Notes under the pieces: generated by a model | What the model was told of the DNA's origin: nothing | Database searches by the model: none | What the model saw: the letters and a program-made list of their open reading frames with translations, nothing else | Program-made: the position numbers and the translations under genes | DNA from: Pseudoalteromonas haloplanktis ATCC 14393 | GTDB taxonomy: Bacteria; Pseudomonadota; Gammaproteobacteria; Enterobacterales; Alteromonadaceae | Length of the DNA: 64,000 bases | Assembly: GCF_000238355.1 (NCBI RefSeq) | Contig: NZ_AHCA01000003.1 | Coordinates: 310,001 to 374,000 of the forward strand | Direction: 5' to 3' | Shown here: piece after piece, positions 51,549 to 60,236 of the stretch | Layout: each line of letters begins with the position of its first letter | Position numbering within the stretch: the stretch's first letter is position 1

Positions 51549-53753
51549 CTAGGCGTAGTGCTTTAACAGGCTAGGCACATCTAAAATAAGCGCTATACCA
51601 CCATCAGAGGTGATTGTTGCACCTGCCATACCCGGCGTACCTTGTAATAAAGCATCAAGCGGCTTGATCACCACCTCTTCTTGACCAATCAATGAATCAA
51701 CAACAAAGCCAACTTGTTGTGTGCCTATTTGTACAATCACAACATGGCCTTGTGCTTTGCGCTGAGAACGATCGGCACCTTTAACTAACCAATGTTCTAA
51801 GTAAAACAATGGCAACGCTTTTTTACGCACTATGATAGTTAATTGACCATCAACAACATTGGTTTTAGTGAGATCAAGGTGAAATATTTCATTTACACCA
51901 GCCAGCGGTAATGCAAATGTCTGCTCGCCAACAACAACCATCAATGTTGGTAAGATTGCCAGCGTTAGCGGTACTTTAATTTCTAAAACTGTGCCTACAC
52001 CCAGCTCAGACTGAATATTCACAGAGCCATTAAGCTGAGTAATTTTGGTTTTCACCACATCCATACCCACACCACGGCCAGAAATATCCGAGATCTGCTC
52101 TTTAGTAGAAAAGCCAGGAGCAAAGATTAAGTTATATGCTTCAGTATCAGATAAACGGGCTGCTTGTTCGTGATCAAGCACGCCTTTACTAATAGCAATC
52201 TTTTTCAGCTTTTCAGGATCCATACCCGCACCGTCATCACGGATGGTAAGTAAAATATGGTCACCTTCTTGGGATGCTGACAATGTCACAGTTCCTGTAC
52301 GTGATTTACCCGCCGCTTCACGCACATCAGGCATTTCGATACCATGATCCACTGAGTTACGCACTAAGTGAACAAGTGGATCCGCCAGTGCTTCAACTAA
52401 GTTTTTATCTAAATCAGTCTCTTCACCAACCAATAACAAGTTGATGTCTTTTTTCAAGCTACGTGCTAAATCACGGACTACACGAGGGAAACGACCAAAC
52501 ACTTTTTTTATCGGTTGCATGCGGGTTTTCATCACCGCACCTTGTAAATCTGCAGTTACCACATCAAGGTTGGAAATGGCTTTACCCATGGCCTCACTTT
52601 CAGTGTTAGTCGCAAGGCTTACGAGACGATTACGTACTAATACTAACTCGCCAACCATATTCATTATTTGATCGAGACGCTTAGTGTCAACACGTACTGT
52701 TGTATCAGCTTGTGCCGGTGGTGCTTTTTTCGCCGCTGCTGGTGTTGTTGTTGCAGGAGCCGTTGTCGATGTTACTGTAGGAGCCGGCTTTTCAACTTCT
52801 TTACTTACCTCTGTGCGAACTGGCTCTTTTGCTTCAGGCTTAGCGCTTGATGAAGTAGTTGGTGTGGATGCTGACACAGGTACTGATTCTGTCGCTTGGG
52901 GAGCACTCCCTTTACCATGCAATTCATCTAGCAGAGCTTCAAATTCATCATCGCTGATCTCATCCGAGCTTGAAGTTTTTGGCGCTTCAACCGGTGTTGA
53001 AGGTGAAGCTGCGGCTTGGCTACTGGTCGTATTACTAACGATACCAAAGCTACCAACACCGTGTAACTCATCTAACAGGCTATCAAATTCGTCATCTGTA
53101 ATATCACTATTCGATGAATCATTACTTACCGAACTTGTTGTGGCTGCCGGGCTTTGCCCTTTACCATGTAGTTCATCAAGTAAACTTTCAAATTCATCTT
53201 CTGTAATTTCATCAATTTGCACTTCAGTCGTATCGTTTTCGACCTGACCATCAAATAAAACATCAAATGCAAATGGGTCGTCATCATCTAAAATCGCGTC
53301 AGCATCAACTTGTGGAGCTGGAGTACTGTCAATTGGTGATGCACTACTGATTTCATCTGCACTCGGAGGCAGACCAAGTTTGTGTAAAACGGCAAGTAAT
53401 TCAGGATCTGCAGGCTCAGGCTTTTCTCTACTTTGAATAGTCGCAAACATTTCGTTAATTGTATCGAGTGCTTGTAGGATCACATCCATTAGCTCAGAAT
53501 TAACTTTACGCACACCTTGGCGTAATAAATCAAATACGTTTTCAGCGCCATGACAAGCATCAACTAGCTCGGTCATACTTAAAAAACCAGCACCGCCTTT
53601 TACCGTATGAAAGCCACGGAAAATTGCATTGAGTAATTCGGTATCATCTGGGTTATTTTCAAGCTCCACCAGCTGTTCTGACAAAAGCTCAAGAATTTCT
53701 CCAGCCTCAACTAGAAAATCCTGTAAAATATCTTCATCGACTTCAAAGCTCAT
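51549..53753 (-). CDS. cheA: Chemotaxis histidine kinase CheA
   Basis: A 734-residue kinase of the chemosensory array. P1 (1-105) carries phospho-acceptor His49 in FRGFHTVKGGAGF. P3 dimerisation (about 352-410), P4 ATP-binding (ALADPLVHLVRNSVDHGIE, the G boxes GAGMDP and GRGVGMDVV) and P5 CheW-like (about 590-734) are complete. Between P1 and P3, where many CheA proteins have a P2 CheY-docking domain, there is instead a 220-residue acidic, Ser/Thr/Ala/Pro-rich linker with three near-identical 17-residue repeats (see 52908-53207). In Vibrio this part of CheA contains the LID region that binds ParP. Confidence 0.96.
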   Translation of the reverse strand: MSFEVDEDILQDFLVEAGEILELLSEQLVELENNPDDTELLNAIFRGFHTVKGGAGFLSMTELVDACHGAENVFDLLRQGVRKVNSELMDVILQALDTINEMFATIQSREKPEPADPELLAVLHKLGLPPSADEISSASPIDSTPAPQVDADAILDDDDPFAFDVLFDGQVENDTTEVQIDEITEDEFESLLDELHGKGQSPAATTSSVSNDSSNSDITDDEFDSLLDELHGVGSFGIVSNTTSSQAAASPSTPVEAPKTSSSDEISDDEFEALLDELHGKGSAPQATESVPVSASTPTTSSSAKPEAKEPVRTEVSKEVEKPAPTVTSTTAPATTTPAAAKKAPPAQADTTVRVDTKRLDQIMNMVGELVLVRNRLVSLATNTESEAMGKAISNLDVVTADLQGAVMKTRMQPIKKVFGRFPRVVRDLARSLKKDINLLLVGEETDLDKNLVEALADPLVHLVRNSVDHGIEMPDVREAAGKSRTGTVTLSASQEGDHILLTIRDDGAGMDPEKLKKIAISKGVLDHEQAARLSDTEAYNLIFAPGFSTKEQISDISGRGVGMDVVKTKITQLNGSVNIQSELGVGTVLEIKVPLTLAILPTLMVVVGEQTFALPLAGVNEIFHLDLTKTNVVDGQLTIIVRKKALPLFYLEHWLVKGADRSQRKAQGHVVIVQIGTQQVGFVVDSLIGQEEVVIKPLDALLQGTPGMAGATITSDGGIALILDVPSLLKHYA
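52908..53207 (-). repeat. Three repeated 17-residue segments within the CheA linker
   Basis: CheA residues 183-199, 218-234 and 266-282 read I-[TS]-[ED]-D-E-F-[ED]-[SA]-L-L-D-E-L-H-G-[KV]-G, spaced by 35 and 48 residues of low-complexity sequence. Conservation of the amphipathic helix between degenerate linkers points to three copies of a docking motif. Binding to ParP or CheY is inferred, not shown. Confidence 0.8.
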
Positions 53754-53767
53754 GCCGTTATCTCCTC

Positions 53768-54532
53768 TTAGAAGCCCAAACTTGATAATAAATCATCTAC
53801 ATCATCTTGCCCTGAGACAACATCATCACGAGATTCTTTATCAATAATTGGCCCTTCTGGGCCTGCAATTTTATTTTCAGCAGGCATTTTTTCAATGGCT
53901 GGTGCTACTATTTTTGTTTCTCGATCGTCTTGGCTACCAAATGCCGTTAACAAATGGATCAAGCTGTCTTCTACTTCTCTAACTAATTCGATCACTCGGC
54001 GGATCACTTGGCCAGTCAAATCTTGGAAGTCTTGCGCCATTAACACATTGGTCATTAGCTCTTGCAGTTCATCCGTTTTAGTTTGTGAGTTATTCATAAA
54101 CTTATCTAAACTATGACAGAGAGTTTTAAACTCACCCAACTCAATTTCACGACTCATGAGGCGATCCCATGTTGGTTTGATGTGTGAAATCTCATCAGCG
54201 AGTTGTTGAGCAATAGGTAAACTTGCTTCTACCGCGTCCATGGTTTTATTAGCAGCGTTCTCTGTCATTTCCATAACATAGTTAAGGCGCTGCTTTGCAT
54301 CAGGAATTGCTTCGGTAGTCAAATCAGCTAAACGTGTGTCGAGTTCAAAATTTTTCAACGCGTCATGCAGCTGACGTGTCAACTTACCTACTTCGGCGAA
54401 TAATTCTGATTGCTCTTTTGACGCAGCATCAATAATTAATTGATCAGCTTTATCTTGTTCACCATTTTCAAGGTAAACTACAAGCTGACGGGCTTGCTCT
54501 AAACTGATCTGAGGCGCAGCTGGTGCTGACAT
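53768..54532 (-). CDS. cheZ: Chemotaxis CheY-P phosphatase CheZ
   Basis: A 254-residue helical protein that speeds dephosphorylation of CheY-P. The catalytic region is LMAQDFQDLTGQVIRRVIEL, containing the active-site Gln, in the long four-helix bundle, and the extreme C-terminus DDVDDLLSSLGF is the CheY-binding helix. It lies between cheY and cheA. Length is slightly above the E. coli protein (214) owing to a longer linker before the C-terminal helix. Confidence 0.94.
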   Translation of the reverse strand: MSAPAAPQISLEQARQLVVYLENGEQDKADQLIIDAASKEQSELFAEVGKLTRQLHDALKNFELDTRLADLTTEAIPDAKQRLNYVMEMTENAANKTMDAVEASLPIAQQLADEISHIKPTWDRLMSREIELGEFKTLCHSLDKFMNNSQTKTDELQELMTNVLMAQDFQDLTGQVIRRVIELVREVEDSLIHLLTAFGSQDDRETKIVAPAIEKMPAENKIAGPEGPIIDKESRDDVVSGQDDVDDLLSSLGF

Positions 54533-54549
54533 AAGCCTCTCCTATTTAT

Positions 54550-54933
54550 TTAACCTAAACGCTCAAACACTTTTTCCAATTTGGTCTTAAGTGTCGCAGC
54601 TGTAAATGGCTTAACGATATAACCGTTAACACCAGCCTGAGCAGCAGCAACAATTTGTTCTTTTTTAGCTTCTGCTGTGACCATCAAAACTGGAATATGT
54701 TTTAGGCTGTCATCAGCTCTAATGGCACGCAACAAGTCAATCCCTTGCATACCCGGCATATTCCAGTCTGTTACTACAAAATCAAATTCTTGATTTTGTA
54801 GCATTGGCAATGCTGTTGAGCCATCATCAGCTTCTTGTACATTTGTAAAACCTAAATCTCTTAACAGATTTTTGATAATACGTCTCATCGTCGAAAAATC
54901 ATCAACAACAAGAATTTTCATGTTTTTATCCAA
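54550..54933 (-). CDS. cheY: Chemotaxis response regulator CheY
   Basis: Single receiver domain (127 residues) that binds the flagellar switch protein FliM when phosphorylated. Acidic pair Asp11/Asp12, phospho-acceptor Asp56 in [12 protein letters not shown], Thr86 region MVTAEA and Lys108 in [11 protein letters not shown] are all present. The start is a TTG at 54933: GGAGG lies 5 bp upstream and the resulting [18 protein letters not shown] is the N-terminus seen in Shewanella and Vibrio CheY; an ATG four codons later would have poor spacing. Confidence 0.96.
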   Translation of the reverse strand: MDKNMKILVVDDFSTMRRIIKNLLRDLGFTNVQEADDGSTALPMLQNQEFDFVVTDWNMPGMQGIDLLRAIRADDSLKHIPVLMVTAEAKKEQIVAAAQAGVNGYIVKPFTAATLKTKLEKVFERLG

Positions 54934-54973
54934 AACATCCTCCGGTGAGGTCTGAACCTATATTTACTTACTA

Positions 54974-55708
54974 CTAATTTATCCAGTCATTGATTTTTGC
55001 TTTTAGCTTAATCATCGCCTGACCATGTATCTGACTCACACGCGATTCGCTTACATCGAGTATATGTCCAATCTCTTTTAAATTCATTTCATCGTTATAG
55101 TACAGCGATAATACTAGCCCATCTCGTTCAGGTAAGGATTGTATAGCTGCTAACAATGATTTATTAAAGCGTTCATTTTTAACATTATTAAAGGGCTTGT
55201 CTAGCGCTAAATCATGTCCTACTGGGGTAATAACATCTTCGTCAACCCCTAAATCTTCTATTCCTAGTACTTTGCTGGAGTTCACATCACTAAGAATATG
55301 ATGGTACTCATCGAGTGTAATATCAAGTTTTTCAGCAACTTCAATATCTTTAGGCTCGCGATTAAGTTCACTTTCAAGTTCACTAATTGCCTCAGCTACT
55401 CTACGACTATTACGATGTACAGAACGAGGTGCCCAATCACCACGGCGCATTTCATCAAGCATAGCGCCACGAATACGAATACCTGCAAAGGTTTCAAAAC
55501 TTGCACCTTTGCTTGCATCAAAATTTTTCGACGCTTCAATCAGCCCTATCATTCCCGATTGAATCAAATCATCGAGCTGCACACTCGCAGGTAAACGAGC
55601 GATTAAATGACACGCCACTTTTTTGACAAGTGAGGCATGTCGTTCAACAATCACATTTAGATTTTGTGTAGATTGATATCCCATCGCTTTATTCACCGAT
55701 GCTGTCAT
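54974..55708 (-). CDS. fliA: Flagellar sigma factor sigma-28 FliA
   Basis: Directs transcription of late flagellar and chemotaxis genes. The 244-residue protein has region 2 (LDDLIQSGMIGLIEASKNFD, FAGIRIRGAMLDEMRRGDW), region 3 and region 4 (LKEIGHILDVSESRVSQIHG, the -35 recognition helix-turn-helix). The gene begins 2 bp after the flhG stop and lies ahead of cheY. The anti-sigma factor flgM is not in this window. Confidence 0.96.
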   Translation of the reverse strand: MTASVNKAMGYQSTQNLNVIVERHASLVKKVACHLIARLPASVQLDDLIQSGMIGLIEASKNFDASKGASFETFAGIRIRGAMLDEMRRGDWAPRSVHRNSRRVAEAISELESELNREPKDIEVAEKLDITLDEYHHILSDVNSSKVLGIEDLGVDEDVITPVGHDLALDKPFNNVKNERFNKSLLAAIQSLPERDGLVLSLYYNDEMNLKEIGHILDVSESRVSQIHGQAMIKLKAKINDWIN

Positions 55709-55710
55709 AG

Positions 55711-56571
55711 TTAGCCGTTTACTAGTTTTTCTATGAAAAATTCTAAATGGCCAGAAGGTTGATTAGGTATAGGCCATTTAACTGCTTTTGTCGCTAATGT
55801 TTTAAATGCTATTGCTGCAGGGGAGTTAGGGAATAAGTCAACAATCACTTTTTGCCGACGTGTTGATTTACGCATATTCTCATCGTAAGGGACAGTGGCA
55901 ACCAACTCCATCGATACATCCAAAAAGCGGTCTGTTACTTTTGAGAGTTTTGCAAATAACTCATGGCCTTCACGCATGCTGCGAACCATATTAGCCACGA
56001 TTTTAAATTTATAAACACCATGCTCACGGCTTAATACCTTGATTAAGGCATAAGCATCGGTAATAGAAGTTGGTTCATCGCATACGACGACCATGACATC
56101 TTGGGCTGCGCGAGAAAAGCTTAACACCATGTCAGAAATACCAGCAGCAGTATCAACAATCAATATATCAAATTCGGTATTTAATTCGCTAAATGCGCGG
56201 ATCAGACCAGCATGCTCAGAAGGTGAAAGTTCGACCATGCTTTGCGAACCAGACGTTGCTGGCACTATTTTTATTCCAGCAGGACCTTCCACCAAAATTT
56301 CGTCGAGTTCACACTCGCCTGATAATACATGAGAAAGGTTACGTTCTACTCGCAGTCCGAGCATTACATCGCAATTCGCCAAACCTAAATCGGCATCCAG
56401 TACTAATACTCGGTTTCCGAGTTGACCTAAGGCAATCGCAGTGTTTAGTGAGACGTTCGTTTTACCAACCCCACCTTTACCACCTGTGACAGCGATAACT
56501 TTAACGCCCTTATTATTGTTTTGACTCATTTTACGCAGGCCACTTGCTTGATCTAATACTGTGTTAATCAT
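55711..56571 (-). CDS. flhG: Flagellar number regulator FlhG (FleN/MinD-like ATPase)
   Basis: Limits polar flagella to the correct number by antagonising FlhF and, in some species, the master regulator. The 286-residue MinD-family ATPase has a deviant Walker A (TGGKGGVGKTN, residues about 29-39), the N-terminal DQASGLRKM motif (7-15) that stimulates FlhF GTPase activity, and a C-terminal amphipathic membrane-targeting helix (LEFFIEKLV). It overlaps flhF by 8 bp. The combination indicates polar flagellation. Confidence 0.95.
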   Translation of the reverse strand: MINTVLDQASGLRKMSQNNNKGVKVIAVTGGKGGVGKTNVSLNTAIALGQLGNRVLVLDADLGLANCDVMLGLRVERNLSHVLSGECELDEILVEGPAGIKIVPATSGSQSMVELSPSEHAGLIRAFSELNTEFDILIVDTAAGISDMVLSFSRAAQDVMVVVCDEPTSITDAYALIKVLSREHGVYKFKIVANMVRSMREGHELFAKLSKVTDRFLDVSMELVATVPYDENMRKSTRRQKVIVDLFPNSPAAIAFKTLATKAVKWPIPNQPSGHLEFFIEKLVNG

Positions 56572-58033
56572 ACATCCCTACTGTGCTTGACGCTACTGCT
56601 TGACGTCGTGAATGTTGCGCTTTTGTTCTTTTTAAATACAATTGTTCAGCTTTTTTTACTAATTTCTCTGCATTAGCGACCCGAATGTCTTCAGGCACAC
56701 GCTGACCATTAGTAAGATACCCTATTGGGAGGCGATTTTGAATCGCTATACTAATAATCTCGCCTAAACTTAACGATTCGTCTAATTTAGTGAAAATACA
56801 GCCACTTAATTGTACTTTTTTAAAGTGCCTTACGGTTTCTTGCAATACATTAATTTGAGCTGTAGCACTGAGTACTAGATAGTTACGAATATCAACTCGT
56901 TGATTACGCATTAGCGTGTTCAATTGTTCGGTTAAACGTAAATCACGTTGACTCATGCCAGCGGTATCTATTAATACTAGACGCTTATTGCGTAAATGGT
57001 ATAAAACTTCAGCTAATTCATTGGCATCTTTAACTTGTTTTACACCACAGCCAATAATACGGCCATAAGTAGCTAATTGCTCATAGGCGCCAATGCGGTA
57101 AGTATCGGTGGTGATAAGTGCGACTTTATCAGCGCCATACTTTTGTGCCCCCAGAGCGGCAAGTTTAGCAACTGTGGTTGTTTTACCCACTCCCGTTGGG
57201 CCAACAAGTGCAAAAACGCCGCCTTGGCGTAGAATCTCGTTATTAGTGGTATGCATTTGGTTTTCAACCATTTGCAACAATGCTTGCCATGCTTGTTGAC
57301 GCGATACATCATCAGGAATAAAGCACGCCATTTGTTCAGCCACTTCGCTATCAATCCCCATGCCAACTAAACGGTCAATCATACATGCACGCGTTGGATC
57401 GCGACGTGCTAAGTCTTGTTGCATTAAACCTGAAACTTGATACTCAAGTAATTGACGCATTGCAGCCATTTCATCACGCATCGCGCTGATTTCATCGGTT
57501 TTGGCTGCGTTTTTGCTTGGTATTGGGGCATCCAAATCATCAAAGCCACTTTCAAGTTCATCATCAAACCCTAAGCTATGTGCTTGGGTCTCTGGACGAG
57601 CTACACTCTGACGACGAGCAAAATCATTATGTGTTGGTTGCTCATGACGAGTTTGCTGTGCTTGTTGCTGTGGCTGATATTGGGTTGCGGTGTCAATTCC
57701 TGACTGACTAAACATTGAGGCAAGCTCAGGTGAGCGCGGACGAGGTGATTGACGCTCTAATAATGCTTGTAAGCTATCTGCTACTGCAGCTTGCGGCTCC
57801 GGCTGGGTGCGTTGCGGCGCAGGTTTAACAAAGTGAGTATTTGTTTGTGCTGTTGTTGCCTGTGGCTGTGCCGGCGCTTTAGGGGCCGCTTTTTCATAAT
57901 CAACGGCGGCAACAATTTCTACCCCATTGGCTAATTTTTTATTTGACATGATGACCGCATCAACACCGAGTTCATCTTTCACTTCTTTTAGTGCGGTACG
58001 CATATCTTTAGCAAAAAAACGTTTTATTTTCAT
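56564..58033 (-). CDS. flhF: Flagellar placement SRP-family GTPase FlhF
   Basis: Recruits early flagellar components to the cell pole. The 489-residue protein has a basic N-terminal domain (MKIKRFFAKDMRTALKEVKD), a Gln/Pro-rich disordered middle (about 50-175), and NG GTPase domain with G1 VGPTGVGKTTTVAKLA (about 277-291), G3 LIDTAGMSQRD and G4 TKLDES. It lies between flhA and flhG in the order flhA-flhF-flhG-fliA. Confidence 0.95.
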   Translation of the reverse strand: MKIKRFFAKDMRTALKEVKDELGVDAVIMSNKKLANGVEIVAAVDYEKAAPKAPAQPQATTAQTNTHFVKPAPQRTQPEPQAAVADSLQALLERQSPRPRSPELASMFSQSGIDTATQYQPQQQAQQTRHEQPTHNDFARRQSVARPETQAHSLGFDDELESGFDDLDAPIPSKNAAKTDEISAMRDEMAAMRQLLEYQVSGLMQQDLARRDPTRACMIDRLVGMGIDSEVAEQMACFIPDDVSRQQAWQALLQMVENQMHTTNNEILRQGGVFALVGPTGVGKTTTVAKLAALGAQKYGADKVALITTDTYRIGAYEQLATYGRIIGCGVKQVKDANELAEVLYHLRNKRLVLIDTAGMSQRDLRLTEQLNTLMRNQRVDIRNYLVLSATAQINVLQETVRHFKKVQLSGCIFTKLDESLSLGEIISIAIQNRLPIGYLTNGQRVPEDIRVANAEKLVKKAEQLYLKRTKAQHSRRQAVASSTVGMYD

Positions 58034-58056
58034 GGTTCAACCCCTTTAAAATCCGA

Positions 58057-60165
58057 TTATTGGCCTACTGAGCTGACAATCTTGATCTGTCTTTCATCTG
58101 GTACCTCTTGGTAAGACATCACCCGTAATCCTGGAATGGTGTACTTAACAAAACGAGATAACACAGTGCGTAACATTCCTGACGTTAGCAATATCGAAGG
58201 TTCACCGGCCATTTCTTGGTTTTGATGCGCTTCATTTAAAGATTGTTGAAGTCGCTCTGCAAGTCCTGGTTCTATTCCGGCCCCTTCGTCGCCTGCATTT
58301 TGCAGTGACTGATGCAACATCTGTTCCAACTCAGGCGCCAAGGTTATGACAGGGATTTCTGATGACATACCAACCGCGTCTTGAACTATCAGTCTGCGCA
58401 GTGAAATACGCACTGCTGCCGTTAGTACATCTGGGTCTTGACTACGTGGGCCATACTCAACGAGGGTTTGCACAATTGAGCGCATGTCACGAATAGCAAC
58501 GCCTTCATTCAAGAGGTTTTGCAATACTTTTACAATAACCGTCAGTGGTAAAGTATCTGGCACTAGCCCTTCAACTAAACGTGGATGACTCTTGGCAAGC
58601 ATATCAAGGAGGTTTTGCACTTCTTCATGGCCCAGTAACAATGCCGCACTATTGGTTAATAACTGGCTAATATGGGTTGCAACGACCGTTGCAGAATCAA
58701 CTACGGTATACCCTAGCGATTGCGCTTCATCTTTTTGATCAGGCTTGATCCACACTGCATCTAAACCAAAGGCAGGATCTTTTGTTTCAATCCCTTTGAT
58801 GGGGCCAAACACTTGTCCTGGGTTTATCGCCAGCTCATCACCATGTTTGAGCTCACCTTCACCAGTAGATACCCCCATCATAGTGATCCTGTATGCATTC
58901 GGGTCAAGCTCTAGATTATCGCGAATATGAACAGGGGGTACTAAAAACCCCAACTCTTGAGATAGTTTTTTTCGTACCCCTTTTATCCGGTTAAGTAACT
59001 CACCACCTTGTGATTGATCAACCAAAGGAATTAAACGATAGCCAACTTCAAGACCTATAACATCAACTTGCTGCACATCATCCCAGCCTAGCTCTTTTTG
59101 CTCTTGTTTATTTGCAACACCGGTGCCTGTAGCGCCTCCATTTGCAGCTTCAGCTTCTTTTGCAGCCGCTTCTTTTAGTTTGCTTTGCTGCGCGTAATAG
59201 GCAAGATAACCCAGTAGTGCACCCAAGCTTAAAAATGCAAAGTGGGGCATCCCTGGCACTAACCCCATCACAATTAAGATACCTGAAGCGATAAATAATG
59301 ATTTTTCGTTACCAAGTTGCTTCTTGAATTGGTCGCCCATATTGAGCGATTCATTTTGCCGGGTTACAACAATCGCTGTACCAATTGATAGAAGTAATGA
59401 AGGAAGTTGAGCCACTAGGCCATCACCAATAGTCAGTAAGGTATAAACTTCCATTGCCCGACTAAAACTTAAATCGTGTTGGATCATACCAACAAATAAA
59501 CCACCGACGATATTGATAACCAAAATCACAATACCGGCAATCGCATCGCCTTTTACAAATTTACTGGCACCATCCATTGAACCATAAAAGTCGGCTTCGC
59601 GGGTTACTTCTTCACGGCGATCTCTCGCTTGCTCGGCACTGATAAAGCCCGCATTTAAGTCGGCGTCTATAGCCATTTGTTTACCTGGCATTGCATCTAA
59701 GGTAAAGCGCGCGGATACTTCCGAGATACGCCCAGCACCTTTGGTAATTACCACAAAGTTGATGATGATCAAGATTAAGAATACTACGAGGCCAACCGCA
59801 TAGTTACCACCGATCACAACCGAGCCAAATGCTTCGATAACTTTACCTGCAGCGTCCCCGCCATTATGCCCTTCCAACAATACCACTCGGGTACTGGCAA
59901 CGTTAAGTGCTAAACGCATAATGGTCGCAATCAATAGTACGGCTGGGAACATACCAAACTCGACGGGTTTCATGGTGTAGACAGTAACCAGTAAAACCAC
60001 CAGTGCTAAAGCTATATTAAACGAAAAAAGAATGTCGAGTAAAAATGGCGGGAGTGGTAATATCACCATTCCCAGCGCTGCAAGCACTAATAAAGGCGTA
60101 CCAACACCTTTCAAATACTCTTTTTTATCTTTATTAAGTTGTTGTAATACAGCTTTAAATTCCAT
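58057..60165 (-). CDS. flhA: Flagellar export gate protein FlhA
   Basis: Export-gate subunit of the flagellar type III secretion system, 702 residues. Eight transmembrane helices occupy about residues 20-330, with the FHIPEP signature region (QARDRREEVTREADFYGSMD, GASKFVKGDAIAGIVI) between helices 4 and 5, and the C-terminal cytosolic ring domain (about 360-700) binds chaperone-substrate complexes. A sigma-54-like promoter lies in the 71-bp gap before it. Confidence 0.97.
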   Translation of the reverse strand: MEFKAVLQQLNKDKKEYLKGVGTPLLVLAALGMVILPLPPFLLDILFSFNIALALVVLLVTVYTMKPVEFGMFPAVLLIATIMRLALNVASTRVVLLEGHNGGDAAGKVIEAFGSVVIGGNYAVGLVVFLILIIINFVVITKGAGRISEVSARFTLDAMPGKQMAIDADLNAGFISAEQARDRREEVTREADFYGSMDGASKFVKGDAIAGIVILVINIVGGLFVGMIQHDLSFSRAMEVYTLLTIGDGLVAQLPSLLLSIGTAIVVTRQNESLNMGDQFKKQLGNEKSLFIASGILIVMGLVPGMPHFAFLSLGALLGYLAYYAQQSKLKEAAAKEAEAANGGATGTGVANKQEQKELGWDDVQQVDVIGLEVGYRLIPLVDQSQGGELLNRIKGVRKKLSQELGFLVPPVHIRDNLELDPNAYRITMMGVSTGEGELKHGDELAINPGQVFGPIKGIETKDPAFGLDAVWIKPDQKDEAQSLGYTVVDSATVVATHISQLLTNSAALLLGHEEVQNLLDMLAKSHPRLVEGLVPDTLPLTVIVKVLQNLLNEGVAIRDMRSIVQTLVEYGPRSQDPDVLTAAVRISLRRLIVQDAVGMSSEIPVITLAPELEQMLHQSLQNAGDEGAGIEPGLAERLQQSLNEAHQNQEMAGEPSILLTSGMLRTVLSRFVKYTIPGLRVMSYQEVPDERQIKIVSSVGQ

Positions 60166-60202
60166 AATTCTACAATTTCAAAAAATTGACACTACACGGA
60201 AT

Positions 60203-60220
60203 TTGCAATAACTATTCCAA
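60203..60220 (-). promoter_or_regulatory. flhA: Sigma-54-type promoter candidate of flhA
   Basis: On the minus strand TTGG-N10-GCAA gives the -24 GG and -12 GC elements at exactly the required 10-base spacing (TTGGAATAGTTATTGCAA). The -24 half deviates from TGGCAC. The expected start of transcription is near 60193, 28 bp before the flhA ATG. flhA is a sigma-54 target in Vibrio and Pseudomonas. Confidence 0.55.
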
Positions 60221-60236
60221 GTTATTGATTGCTTGA

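Noticed and set aside
52684..53247. Long open frame (187 codons) on the plus strand opposite cheA
   Set aside because: It mirrors the repetitive Ser/Thr/Ala/Asp-rich linker codons of cheA, giving a low-complexity Ser/Leu/Val product with no start signal; cheA is certain in the other frame.
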